Shown piece after piece: positions 53,125 to 62,465 of a DNA stretch of 64,000 bases. Made by a program: the position numbers and the translations under genes. Origin of the DNA: Chloroflexota bacterium (GTDB taxonomy: Bacteria > Chloroflexota > Anaerolineae > Anaerolineales > Villigracilaceae). The stretch covers positions 1,932,902-1,996,901 of the forward strand of contig JABFGC010000002.1 in assembly GCA_013112685.1 (NCBI GenBank), given 5' to 3'. The notes under the pieces are model-generated. The model had not been told where the DNA came from. It saw only the letters and a program-made list of their open reading frames with translations, and did not search any database. The first letter of the stretch is position 1, and every line of letters starts with the position of its first letter.

Positions 53125-55945
53125 TTATCGAATTAGCTCTTCCGCCTTGTTGTAGGCGTCGAGCGCCTCCTTCAATCGGTTGGCGCGCATGTAGGCGTCG
53201 CCCAGCGCCTGCCAGATGCTGACCTCCACCGGGTAGCGGTACAGCGAATCGTTCAAGTGACCGACGATCTCTTCGAGATGCCTGCCCTTCTTGATGAGTT
53301 TCCCGTAGTGCATCAACGCTTCGGGGATGTCGCCGCGGTCCAACTCCGCCTTGGCTTGGTTCAACAAATTGACGCCGGTCTGCCCCTCGGGTTTTCGTTG
53401 GCGAGCCGGTTGTCTGGCGGGCGCTTTCCTCCCGGCGGCAGCCTTCCCCGCAGGTTCGGGCGAAGGCGGATATTGTCGCTGCGCGGCGGATTTTTCCGAA
53501 ATGGGATGCCAATCGGAAGGCGAAGTGGGTTTCGCCTGATGTGGAGCCGCATCCCCTTCCCATTGTTCACGGTGCAGCCAGGGCGGCAAATCTTCATCTG
53601 CCATTGCGCCGGATTCTTCCTCCACGCCCTGCAGCCAATCGGGTAGGTCCGCTGACAGGGAAACAGGAACAGCCTCCTCCGTCGGGATCGAGGCGGGGGT
53701 CTGCTGCCAGGCATCTTCTTCGACTTTCGCTTCCGCTCCGCTCAACCAGTCCGGCAAATCAGAAGGGGGCAGTTCGGGGGTTTTCTCAGGCTGGCTTGGG
53801 AAGGGCGGGCGCTGGGATGCCTGAAGGAGCGCGGGGTCGAGTTCGAGACCGGGTTCGTTATCCAAACCGCTGAGCCAATCGGAGAGGTCCTGGTTGTCCA
53901 TCACCTGCTCGGCATTGACGTGCGTTTCTTTTTCGAGGCTGTCCAACCAGTTGGGCAGGTCGGGCGCGGTGAATTTCTGTTCTTCGGGCGCCGCGGCTGG
54001 CGGGGTCGGTTCGTTCAGCCATTCGGGAATTTCGCCGCGTTCGAGGGGTTGTTCCTCCGCTTCGGGTTTCATCCAATCCGGCAAGCCTTCATCGGATACA
54101 GGCTGTTTGGGCTTCTCTTCGCCTTCGAGGCTGCTCAGCCACATGCCCGTTTCGTCGGCGGCGGGCTGGGAGGCGGCTGTCTCGCCGATGGATTGAGCCT
54201 GCTGGGACCCAATCCGGCGGGGTCTCGGTGCGTTTGCTTGGGTCGGTGACGAGCTCTTCCGGTTTCGCGCCGTGCTTTGCCGCGAGCGACTCCAGCCAGG
54301 CAATCGCATCGTCTTGCTCCTGGGCGGATGCGCCAAGGCTTTCCGCCTGGACAGGGGAAACGCCCTGTACCTGCTGCACCCACTCCGGCGGAGTTTCGGT
54401 GCGTTTGCCCGGGTCGGTGACGAGTTCTTCGGGTTTCGCGCCGTGCTTTGCCGCGAGCGACTCCAGCCAGGCGATCGCGTCATCCTGCTCTTGGGCGGAT
54501 GTGCCCAATCCTTCGGCAGGCGGCTGCTCCATTTTCGGCTCTGCCGCCTTCAGCCAGTCTGGAAGATTTGCAGGCTGGGCGGCGGCTTCCTCTTCGACCT
54601 CTGCGGGTCGGGCAGGTTCTTCAGCCTGCGCGCCGCCAAGTCCTTTCAACCAGTCCGGCGCTTCGTCGGAAATCGCGGGTTTCTCTTCCCGTTGAGGCGC
54701 GGGACTGCGCCTGCGGCGCCAAGTCCGCTCAACCAATCGGGGAGTTCTTCTGCGCCGAATTTTTCCTGCGGCGTTTCGAGCGCCTCCGGCGGCTCACCGG
54801 TTCGCGCGTCTTCCAACCCTTTCAACCAATCCGGCGTGTCAATGGCGGGCGACTCAAATGCCGGGGGTTCGGGTTTCTGGCTATCCGCCGGAACCTGACC
54901 CTTGAGCCAATCGGGCAGGTCGGCAGGGGACCAGGTCGCTCGCGGCGGGCTCTTCGTCAAAAATGGATGACGGCTGTTCAGGGGTTTTCGATTCCCCCCA
55001 GCCGGCGGCGCGCAGGAAATCTGGAATTTCGCTTTCCGGTTTCGGTTCGGCGGGCGGCGCGGGCTTTTCGGACGTGAACCAATCCGGTTGGGCGCCCACG
55101 GCGGCGGAGCCAGGCGCAGTGCCAATTCCCAGCGTGGAACCCCAATCCTGCGCCATCGGCACTTCCTGTCCCGTATATTCGAGGCGTTCCAAATTCACCG
55201 AAGCGTCGGGGACCTCGTTCGATTGAAACATCGAACCCTTCACAAAGTTGGCGTACGGGTCCAGTTCACCGACGCGCATCCGGTACGTCTGCGTGTTTTC
55301 GGCGCTGCTGGCTGTGGCAGGCAGGAGTTCCACCATGATACGGTTGGCTTCGAAGCAATAAGGGTAACGTTTCAGCAATTGGTTGCACAGATCGGAGGCG
55401 TCCGATTTTTGTCCGCTCTTGAAATAAGACAGCGCGAGCAGCACCTGCATATCCGCCCGTTGGGAATCTTCGGCAAGCACGGAGCGGATCTCCGCGATGG
55501 CTTGCGGATACAACTCACCCTGGACGTAGATGCGCGCCAGCGCGCCGCGCGTCATGCGGACTTTTGACGGCTCGACCCCATCACGCCTGCCGTACAACCT
55601 TTGCAGTTCCCCCTGAATGGCGGCGTTGGAAGGCTGAACCTCGAAGGCGCGCTCCATGTGCCAGAGGGCGTCGTCCAGTTTGTTTTCCTCGTCGCGGATG
55701 ATGCTCAAACCGACGTGCGCCACAAAGTCATCCGGCACTGCCATCAGCAGGCGTCCGAAAACGTCCACGGCTTCGTTATAACGCCGGGCTTCGAGGTAGG
55801 CTTTTCCGAGCAGGCGGTAGGTTTCGAGATGTTTGGGAAAGGTCCTGAGGATATGACGGCAATGGGCAATTGCCTCGTCCAGGTTCCCCTGTTCGATGAG
55901 GCGCTCGATTTCGCGGTTGTAAATTCGCAATGAGACTTTTGCCAT
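53125..55945 (-). CDS. TPR protein with long DWL-repeat linker, three frameshifts
   Basis: About 940 residues. The N-terminal 200 residues are TPR helices (RLIEQGNLDEAIAHCRHILRTFPKHLETYRLLGKAYLEARRYNEAVDVFGRLL). The middle is a disordered, acidic, Pro/Glu-rich region with some fifteen copies of a LPDWLsgL motif. The C-terminus returns to TPR (AKAELDRGDIPEALMHYGKLIKKGRHLEEIVGHLNDSLYRYP). Two 57-residue units around AQEQDDAIAWLESLAAKHG are nearly identical (period 171 bp at 54241 and 54412). Frame breaks at about 54208 and 54917 lie at GGTCC/GGACC, and one at about 54703 in a GC run. Likely a multivalent scaffold; partners unknown. Confidence 0.8.
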
Positions 55946-56007
55946 TACCGGTTCCTGTAGATTAAGTATGCCTGATTATCAAGAAATTCGCAAGACTATA
56001 CGCTATT

Positions 56008-57303
56008 TTACTCGTAAAACAGCGGCAACGGCGGTACAGATTCGTCGCTAAATTGAAAGGCAGAGAGCGCCGCTTCGCGCGCCTCCGCAAGTTTTGCGTC
56101 ATCGTTCGCATGAACCTCGAACAACGGCTCGCCTGCTTCTACCCGATCCCCCACCTTTTTGCGGAGGACAAACCCGACGGCATGGTCAATGGGATCGCCC
56201 TTTTGGGCGCGCCCCGCTCCCAGCGCCACCGCCGCCTCGCCCACGCGCCTCGCATGGACCTCGGAGATGAATCCGCCGCGGGAGGCTTTGACGGCCTCGA
56301 TGAATTTTGCCCGCTCGAACTTCGAGAGGTCGTCCACGTAGGAGGCGTCCCCGCCCTGAGCCGCTACCAGCACGCGCAGTTTCTCCAACGCGCCGCCATC
56401 CGCAATGGACTTTTCCGCCATGGCGCGTCCTTCCGCCAAATCCTTCGCGCGCTGACCGATCACCAGCACATGCGCGGCGACGTGCAGGCAGTGTTCCACG
56501 TAATCCGGCGCGCCGCCGCCCTTCAACGTTTCGATGGCTTCGATGACTTCGAGCGCGTTGCCCACTGTCGCGCCCAAGGGTTGGTTCATGTCTGAGAGCA
56601 GGGCTACGGTCTTCCGTCCGGCGAGGCGTCCAATATCCACCATCAGGCTGGCGAGTTCGCGGGCTTCGTCCAACGTTTGCATGAACGCGCCCAGACCGGT
56701 CTTCACATCCAACACAATCGCCTGCGCGCCCGCCGCAATTTTCTTGGACATGATGGACGACGCGATCAGCGGCATGGACGGGACGGTCCCGGTCACATCG
56801 CGCAATGCGTAGAGTTTCCCGTCTGCGGGGGCGAGGTCAAGGGACTGCCCGGTAAGCACGATGCCTTTTCCCTTGAGTTGTTTTTTGAATTCTTCAGTGG
56901 ACAAATCCACCCGGTAGCCGGGGATGGACTCGAGTTTATCGAGCGTGCCGCCGCTGAAGCCAAGTCCGCGCCCGGACATTTTGCCGACGGGCAAGCCGCA
57001 CGCCGCCACCATCGGCATGACGGAGATGCTGGTCTTGTCGCCTACGCCGCCGGAGGAGTGTTTGTCCACGGCAATATCCACGATCTTCGAAAGATCGAGC
57101 ACCTGGCCCGAACGCGCCATGGCAAGCGTGAGGTCGGTGGTCTCCTGGGCCGTCATGCGGTTCAGCAAAATTGCCATTGCAAAAGCGGAAGCCTGGTAAT
57201 CTGGAATATCCCCGTTGGTAAAGCCCCGAATAAAAAATTCGATCTCCGCGGCTGTCAGTTCCTGTTTGTCGCGTTTTTTGATGATGATGTCTACCGCGCG
57301 CAT
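56008..57303 (-). CDS. Pyrimidine-nucleoside (thymidine) phosphorylase
   Basis: A 431-residue enzyme of the DeoA/Pdp family that phosphorolyses thymidine or uridine to base and (deoxy)ribose-1-phosphate. Conserved runs: FIRGFTNGDIPDYQASAFAMAIL, VDKHSSGGVGDKTSI (phosphate and K+ site), GRGLGFSGGTLDKLESIPG and KTGLGAFMQTLDEARELASLMV. The C-terminal domain RGGFISEVHARRVGEAAVALGAGRA and KKVGDRVEAGEPLFEVHAND is complete. Starts at ATG 57303. Confidence 0.94.
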   Translation of the reverse strand: MRAVDIIIKKRDKQELTAAEIEFFIRGFTNGDIPDYQASAFAMAILLNRMTAQETTDLTLAMARSGQVLDLSKIVDIAVDKHSSGGVGDKTSISVMPMVAACGLPVGKMSGRGLGFSGGTLDKLESIPGYRVDLSTEEFKKQLKGKGIVLTGQSLDLAPADGKLYALRDVTGTVPSMPLIASSIMSKKIAAGAQAIVLDVKTGLGAFMQTLDEARELASLMVDIGRLAGRKTVALLSDMNQPLGATVGNALEVIEAIETLKGGGAPDYVEHCLHVAAHVLVIGQRAKDLAEGRAMAEKSIADGGALEKLRVLVAAQGGDASYVDDLSKFERAKFIEAVKASRGGFISEVHARRVGEAAVALGAGRAQKGDPIDHAVGFVLRKKVGDRVEAGEPLFEVHANDDAKLAEAREAALSAFQFSDESVPPLPLFYE

Positions 57304-57381
57304 GTGATTCTCCTTGTAAGAACTTGCGCGGTTATTTTATCGCATTTTGTCTGACAAAAAACAGTCACGCTAAAAGCATGA

Positions 57382-58419
57382 CTACGATTTTTCCACCTGC
57401 TGCCCCTCTTTCGTATCCTTGACCCTCCACCCCGAGCCGCGGCGATTTCATCGCGCAGGCGGTCGGAGGCGGCGAAGTCTTTGTTCGCGCGGGCTTGTTT
57501 GCGCTGTTCGAGCAGGGCAAGGACTTCTTCCGAGGGGTCCATCCTCTTCCACGTTCCGGGCGTCCAATGTCATCTGCCAGATATGAGGCGGAATGCCCTT
57601 GTTCAGCGGATTGGGGAATTGGAAATCACCAATTTCTTTGAACGCAAATTTCGAGCCGGAAGGATAAATCTCCGGGTCGCACTCCCTCACAAGGGATACG
57701 GAACTCACGCCGCTCACTTCGCACATCCCCGTCTCAAAATCCATCATAATTCCCGTATGCTCGTCCAGACCGAGGGTGGTGTTTTCCCGCGGGAGGAGGT
57801 TGCACCATTGTTCGAAGCGCTCCATGCCGACGAAACAGCGGCTGGTATCCAGGTCCACGCCGCCCTCGGCGTTGTTCCAATGCGGGACGAAGGAAACGTG
57901 CATCCCAAAATCGGAAAAAAAGCCAAGCCCATCCTGGACGTGGACATCCTCGCCGACTTTATAGATTTCATAGACGGGCAATACCCACTGTCCCACCGAG
58001 ATGGTGGCGGCGGAAGCAAAGACCAGCGTCGCTCCCTGCCTGTGCCGCGCGCGGATGACCTCCCATGCCAGCGTGCCGTGCAACTGCCGCGCCAGGTAAC
58101 TGGGGCTGCCCGGTCCCATGAAGATCATGTTGGCGCGCATCAGCGGCTCGAGGATATCCGGGTTATCGGGGCTGAACTCCGTCCCTTTTTTGCGGGCGGG
58201 GATCAGGTCAATCGCCGGTTTGTAATTTTGCAGGCGGGTTTTGAGGAAGTCGCCCACGCGGCCGGCAACGAGAGAGGCGTTCAACTCAAAGCCGGCTGGC
58301 GTTTCGAGGATGGCGATCCGCGCCGGGCCCGGGATGAGGCGGGCAAGCGTCTCGAAGATTCGTCCGCCTGCAAGGGAAGTCTCGCCGGAGCCGAGGAAGG
58401 CAATGCGTCCAAGGGTCAT
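57382..58419 (-). CDS. S51/cyanophycinase-like hydrolase fused to a CysS C-terminal-like helical domain
   Basis: About 345 residues. Residues 1-290 are a type 1 glutamine-amidotransferase-like (peptidase S51/cyanophycinase) domain: GRIAFLGSGETSLAGG, the glycine-rich FMGPGSPSYLARQL and the nucleophile-elbow region LVFASAATISVG. The C-terminal 55 residues (SEEVLALLEQRKQARANKDFAASDRLRDEIAA then WRVKDTKEGQQV) match the C-terminal helical domain of cysteinyl-tRNA synthetase. An extra C at 57531 (GGACCCC) and a missing G near 57445 split the tail; corrections leave the total in frame. Its ATG overlaps the stop of the selenoprotein gene (ATGA), so it is the third gene of a coupled operon. Confidence 0.75.
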
Positions 58420-58904
58420 GTTAATTTGGATGACGCGTTTAATTGATCTATTACACCTAGAAACGTTTCGTTATCGGGGATATCCGAGCGGGAGGCGCTG
58501 TAATGAACGTATCGGATGAAACCGTTCAAATCCGCAATGCAGTTCAAGGGCATGCGCCCCAGTTTGAACAGATTCACTTCCTGCCGGTACAACCGCGCGA
58601 CGGCGTGCTCGGGGTCGGGCAAGCCGATGAAAGGCAGGTTCTCCTTTGCCCAATAGCGTTTGAACGAGTCCCTGCCGTCCGGTCCGACCGCCAGGATTTC
58701 CACGCCGCGCGATTGGAATTCGCGGTAATGATCGCGCATGCGCGCCAACTGCGCGCGGCAGTACGGTCATATAAAACCGCGCAGGAATGCAAGCAGGACG
58801 GGTTTGTTCCCGCGAAAACCGGAAAGACGGATGCGGACTCCGTTGATATCTTCGAGTTCGAAATCGGGGGCGGATATTCCCGGAATGATGAGGTTGCTTC
58901 TCAT
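58416..58904 (-). CDS. Redoxin-family selenoprotein with in-frame TGA (Sec) in a UxxC motif
   Basis: A 162-residue AhpC/TSA (peroxiredoxin-like) protein: GISAPDFELEDINGVRIRLSGFRGNKPVLLAFLRGFI, then TGA, then PYCRAQLARMRDHYREFQSRGVEILAVGPDGRDSFKRYW. TGA (58767-58769) is codon 46, exactly where relatives carry the first Cys of FxCPYC; the second Cys is residue 49. There is no frame change. Sixteen nt after TGA begins the AGUUG loop of a hairpin (58740-58756), consistent with bacterial SECIS spacing, and selB is in this window. It should reduce peroxides or disulphides with a selenenyl-sulphide pair. It overlaps neighbours by four and four bases. The alternative, a nonsense mutation or miscalled TGC, is less likely. 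Confidence 0.85.
58740..58756 (-). promoter_or_regulatory. Predicted bacterial SECIS hairpin
   Basis: In the mRNA, GCGCGC (58756-58751), loop AGUUG (58750-58746) and GCGCGC (58745-58740) form a six-GC-pair stem. The loop begins 17 nt after the UGA and has G as its second base followed by U, within the accepted rule for bacterial SECIS elements (loop 16-37 nt from UGA, G in the first two loop positions). Confidence 0.7.
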
Positions 58905-59876
58905 TGCGCTTCGAGGTACTGGTTTACCGCATCCATGAACGGGACGGGGCATTCCTCCTGCGGCACGTGCCCGCAGGCTGGAAGCATGACGAGCTCCGCG
59001 TCCGGCATTTCGGCGGAGATGGCTTCGAAATACCACGAGCGGATCAAACGGTCTTCTTGGGCCGGCGACGATGAGCGCAGGCGTTTTCAACTGCGGCAGC
59101 AACGGGCGAAGTTCGGGGTAGGCGGGCGCGAAGGTCAGTTCGTAAAAGGCGCGATCCCAGTTTTCGATCTTCAATAGATTCAGGGATTCCTGTTTGATCT
59201 CGTCGGTCAATTTGGTTTTATCATACCATTCGCGCTCGATGGTCCTGGGCAGGGATTCCTGGTAATCGCGCATCAGCAGCGGACCGATGTGCCGCGCCTG
59301 CGGAGTCCACATGATCGGCAATGCCCACGCCGGAAACTGTGGACCGTAACCGCCGCCCACGCCGGGGTCAACCAGGATGAGGGTTTCCACCCGTTCGGGA
59401 TATTCCAACGCGAACGCCGCCGCGACTCCGCCGCCAGCCGAATTGCCGACCAATATCGCTTTTTCCACGCCGAAGGCATCCAGCAGTCCGCGCAGAATTT
59501 CGATATTGGCTTTCATGCCGTAGGGGTTGGATTCCCAATCTTCGGGCATGGGGCGTTCGGTGAGACCGAAGGCGGGGCGGTCGTAGGCGATGACCCGACC
59601 GCGCGCGGCGAAATCGTCCATCACCTCGCGCCAGGAGAAGGCGCCGCCGCCGAACGGATGGAGGAGGATAAATGTGGTTTCGCCCCCGCCCGCTTCCTTA
59701 TAGTGGATGTCCACGCCGTTGATTTCGATGAACCGGCTGTCGGCGTCTATAAATTCCCGCTCGCTCACCAATCCTTCCAGTTGTGGCACGGGGACGGCGA
59801 AGGGTCCCAGCGCCATGGTGACGCAGGCAAATAGAAAAGACAAAAGGATGAATTTATTCCACTTCTTCATTATCAC
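58901..59876 (-). CDS. Secreted or membrane-anchored alpha/beta hydrolase, one frameshift
   Basis: About 325 residues with an N-terminal signal or anchor (FILLSFLFACVTMALGPFAVP). Oxyanion segment LLHPFGGGAFSW, nucleophile VGNSAGGGVAAAF, acid in the corrected stretch AGxQEDRLIRSWYF and His in ACGHVPQEECP. The frame breaks near 59055 (GGCCC); the corrected tail ends EAQ with TGA overlapping the ATG of the selenoprotein gene. Family includes esterases, dehalogenases and lactonases; substrate unknown. First gene of the coupled trio. Confidence 0.85.
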
Positions 59877-59924
59877 CGACCGGTTACGCCTCGCGATTTG
59901 CGTTTCGCATCATTCTCCCCTGCA

Positions 59925-60671
59925 TCACTTCATGACCTCCTCGAAAAATCCGGTCGTCGCCCCGGCAACCAGCATCCATTGTTCTTCGGGGGAAATCGTT
60001 GCAGCCTCATCGCCCTCCTGCAGTCCGTACGATCCGAACTGCGAATGATTACCGCCATCGATGGGGACAAACACGGTGTCGGCAGGCAATAATGCGCGAG
60101 AGTCATCCACATCCTTCCGGGTAAACAAACCGTCGTGCGTGCCAAAGATCGAAATCGTATCCGTGCCGCGCAGGATCACAGCATCATCGCCCGGTGTGGA
60201 TGCCCAAAGCACAAGTCCGCGAATTTCGACATGACTCACCGCGTATGATGAAGCAACCACACCGCCGAGGGAGTGCCCGCCTATGAACCAGTTTTCGATC
60301 TCGGGGTATGCCGCCTGCACGCGCGCAGCCGCATTCGAATTGAAGAAAGCAAGGTTTAAAGGCTGGGGAACGATTGCCACGAGATAGCCCTTTATCGCGA
60401 TCAATTTCATCACAGGCGCATAAGCGCGATAATCTACGTTTGCGCCGGGATAAAAAATGAACCCAACTTCGGGGCGCGGATTCCCTGCCGGATGAAATAC
60501 CACCCACCCATTCTCAGGAACCACAAACACTTCCGAGTCTGACCTCATCGCCTCCAATCCAATTTCAGAAGGTGGATACGCATTGTTCGTCCACCAGACG
60601 ATTGCCGCAACAAAGGTTATGGAAACAATGGCAAGCAGCAGCGCTGTAAAAATTCTCAAAAACTTCTTCAT
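59925..60671 (-). CDS. Membrane-anchored alpha/beta hydrolase (AB_hydrolase_5-like)
   Basis: A 248-residue protein with an N-terminal helix (FTALLLAIVSITFVAAIVWW). VGFIFYPGANVDYRAYAPVMKLIAIKGYLVAIV and the nucleophile elbow IGGHSLGGVVAS identify the family; the acid is in IFGTHDGLF and the His in IDGGNHSQFGSYG. Intact. Upstream of it, the uracil-DNA glycosylase gene ends one base before its ATG, so the two are co-transcribed. Substrate unknown. Confidence 0.85.
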   Translation of the reverse strand: MKKFLRIFTALLLAIVSITFVAAIVWWTNNAYPPSEIGLEAMRSDSEVFVVPENGWVVFHPAGNPRPEVGFIFYPGANVDYRAYAPVMKLIAIKGYLVAIVPQPLNLAFFNSNAAARVQAAYPEIENWFIGGHSLGGVVASSYAVSHVEIRGLVLWASTPGDDAVILRGTDTISIFGTHDGLFTRKDVDDSRALLPADTVFVPIDGGNHSQFGSYGLQEGDEAATISPEEQWMLVAGATTGFFEEVMK

Positions 60672-61331
60672 CTATCCGTCTTCTTCCGTCAGCTTTCGCG
60701 CCTTTATCCAAATTTGATCGAACATTTTCGCCGTCAATTTCCCGGTCGAGGTGTTCTGCTGGCTTGGATGATAAGAACAAATCAACCAAACGCCGCTCAC
60801 GTTATACGTTGCGCCGTGCGCGAACTTTAGCCCACGAAGCGCGAATATCTTGAGGATTCGGTCGAATGCAACCTTACCCAGGCACACGATCACCTTCGGG
60901 TTGATGAGTTCCAGTTCGCGTTCGAGGAACGGCTGGCAGTTGTTCAATTCTTCAGGACTGGGTTTGTTATCGGGAGGAGCGCAGCGACCCGACGCAGTGA
61001 TGTACATATCCTTGAGGATGAGACCATCGCCTCTGGACTCCGCCCTGGGCTGGTTCGCGTACCCAGCCTTGTGCAACGCCGGAAACAGGAAATTCCCCGA
61101 AGCATCCCCGGTGAACTGACGCCCGGTGCGGTTCGAGCCGTGCGCGCCGGGAGCGAGTCCCACCACCAGCACGCGCGCGTTCGGGTCGCCGAATCCCGGC
61201 ACGGGTTTGCCCCAGTATTCCTCATCCTTGTACGCCTTGCGCTTGACCCGCGCCACTTCCTCGCGCCACGCCACGAGACGGGGGCATTTGCGGCAGGTGA
61301 TGATTTGCTGGTTGTGTTGGTCGAGGTTCAT
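60672..61331 (-). CDS. Uracil-DNA glycosylase, family 5 (UDGb-like)
   Basis: A 219-residue iron-sulfur uracil-DNA glycosylase. CRKCPRLVAWREE gives the first two cluster cysteines; the active-site motif GLAPGAHGSNRTGRQFTGDASGNFL lacks the catalytic Asp/Asn and matches family 5 (UDGb) more than family 4. ASGRCAPPDNKPSPEELNNCQPFLERELELI carries the other two cysteines. SYHPSQQNTSTGKLT is motif 2. It removes uracil and hypoxanthine from DNA. Starts at ATG 61331. Confidence 0.9.
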   Translation of the reverse strand: MNLDQHNQQIITCRKCPRLVAWREEVARVKRKAYKDEEYWGKPVPGFGDPNARVLVVGLAPGAHGSNRTGRQFTGDASGNFLFPALHKAGYANQPRAESRGDGLILKDMYITASGRCAPPDNKPSPEELNNCQPFLERELELINPKVIVCLGKVAFDRILKIFALRGLKFAHGATYNVSGVWLICSYHPSQQNTSTGKLTAKMFDQIWIKARKLTEEDG

Positions 61332-61332
61332 G

Positions 61333-61383
61333 GGCGATTGGAGATTGGAGATCAGAGAATTGGAGATTGGAGGATTGGGGGAT
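61333..61383. repeat. GATTGGAGATTGGAG repeat
   Basis: Reiterated GATTGGAGATTGGAGATC / GAATTGGAGATTGGAGGATTGGGGGATT between queA and the glycosylase gene; the same family as 2674-2770. Confidence 0.7.
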
Positions 61384-62429
61384 TAGAGGATGAGCATGAC
61401 GTCGCCGAAGGAATAAAAGCGATAGCCTTCCTTTATGGCAAGTTCGTAGGTCTGCAAAATCCTTTCCCTTCCCGCGAACGCACTGACCAGCATGATGAGC
61501 GTGGACTTGGGAAGGTGAAAATTTGTGATCATCGCATCCACGACCTTGAATTGGTAGCCGGGGAGGATGAACAAAGTTGTCGAGCCAGTAAACGGGAGGA
61601 TTTGAGAATCAGAGACTGGGGACTGGAGATTGGCGGCGCTTTCGAGCGTTCTTACCGAAGTAGTGCCAACCGCGATTATCCGCCCGCCATTGCGTTTGGT
61701 TTCATTGATCAAATCCCCCGTTTCCTGGGTCAACTCGCACCACTCGGAATGGATTTTATGTTCTTCGGGGTTGTCTTCATTGACCGGCGCGAAGGTATCC
61801 AACCCAACGTGCAGGGTGACGTAGGCAATCTTCACGCCCATGGACTGAATTTCATCCAGCAACTGCGGCGTGAAGTGCAGTCCAGCCGTGGGCGCGGCGG
61901 CGGAACCCATCTCTTTGGCGAAGACGGTCTGGTAGCGTTCGGGGTCGGATAATTTTTCGTGGATGTACGGGGGCAGCGGCATATTGCCAATTTGGGGAAA
62001 ATACGGCTCGATGGGTTCGGAGAATCGAATCAGCCGCTCCGAGCCTTCGAGAAGTTCGAGGATTTTCACCTCGACGGTTTTTGTCGCGGTACTGGCGATG
62101 ACCTCGATAAACATCCGCTTGCCTACACGCAGTCCCTTGCCGCCCACCAATGCTTCCCAAGTCAATGCGTCGCGGCGGCGCAGCAAGAGGATTTCCACCC
62201 TGCCGCCCGTTTCCTTCTTCGCAAATATCCGCGCCGGGATGACGCGCGTCTGATTCAAGACCAGCAAATCCCCTGCGCGGAGATATTCCTTCACCTCACG
62301 GAATATCCGATGCTCCACGCCCCCGCCCTGACGATGCAGGACAAGCAAGCGCGACGAGTCGCGCGGCTCGACGGGAGTTTGCGCGATGGAGGATTCAGGG
62401 AGATGGTAGTCGAAGTCGGAGGTTTTCAT
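61383..62429 (-). CDS. queA: S-adenosylmethionine:tRNA ribosyltransferase-isomerase
   Basis: A 348-residue QueA, which makes epoxyqueuosine in tRNA from SAM. The canonical blocks DFDYHLPESSIAQTPVEPRDSSRLLVL, GDLLVLNQTRVIPARIF, MPLPPYIHEKLSDPERYQTVFAKEMGSAAAPTAGLHFTPQLL and YVTLHVGLDTFAPVNEDNPEEHKIHSEW are present. A short repeat (61600-61634) adds NLQSPVSDSQI in frame between RTLESAA and the ending GSTTLFILPGYQFKVVDAMITNFHLPKSTLIMLVSAFAG. Its 5' end has a decayed second copy at 63153-63199. Confidence 0.95.
   Translation of the reverse strand: MKTSDFDYHLPESSIAQTPVEPRDSSRLLVLHRQGGGVEHRIFREVKEYLRAGDLLVLNQTRVIPARIFAKKETGGRVEILLLRRRDALTWEALVGGKGLRVGKRMFIEVIASTATKTVEVKILELLEGSERLIRFSEPIEPYFPQIGNMPLPPYIHEKLSDPERYQTVFAKEMGSAAAPTAGLHFTPQLLDEIQSMGVKIAYVTLHVGLDTFAPVNEDNPEEHKIHSEWCELTQETGDLINETKRNGGRIIAVGTTSVRTLESAANLQSPVSDSQILPFTGSTTLFILPGYQFKVVDAMITNFHLPKSTLIMLVSAFAGRERILQTYELAIKEGYRFYSFGDVMLIL
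61600..61634 (-). repeat. In-frame GAGACTGGGGACTGGAG repeat in queA
   Basis: TTTGAGAATCAGAGACTGGGGACTGGAGATTGG keeps frame and adds about eleven residues in a surface loop of QueA. Confidence 0.65.
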
Positions 62430-62465
62430 TTCGCTTGAACGAGCAATATCCCGGCGTTCAAACGC

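Noticed and set aside
58767..58769. TGA in the redoxin gene as a nonsense mutation splitting two genes
   Set aside because: The frame, length and conserved residues continue on both sides, the codon replaces a catalytic Cys, and a SECIS-like hairpin and selB are present.
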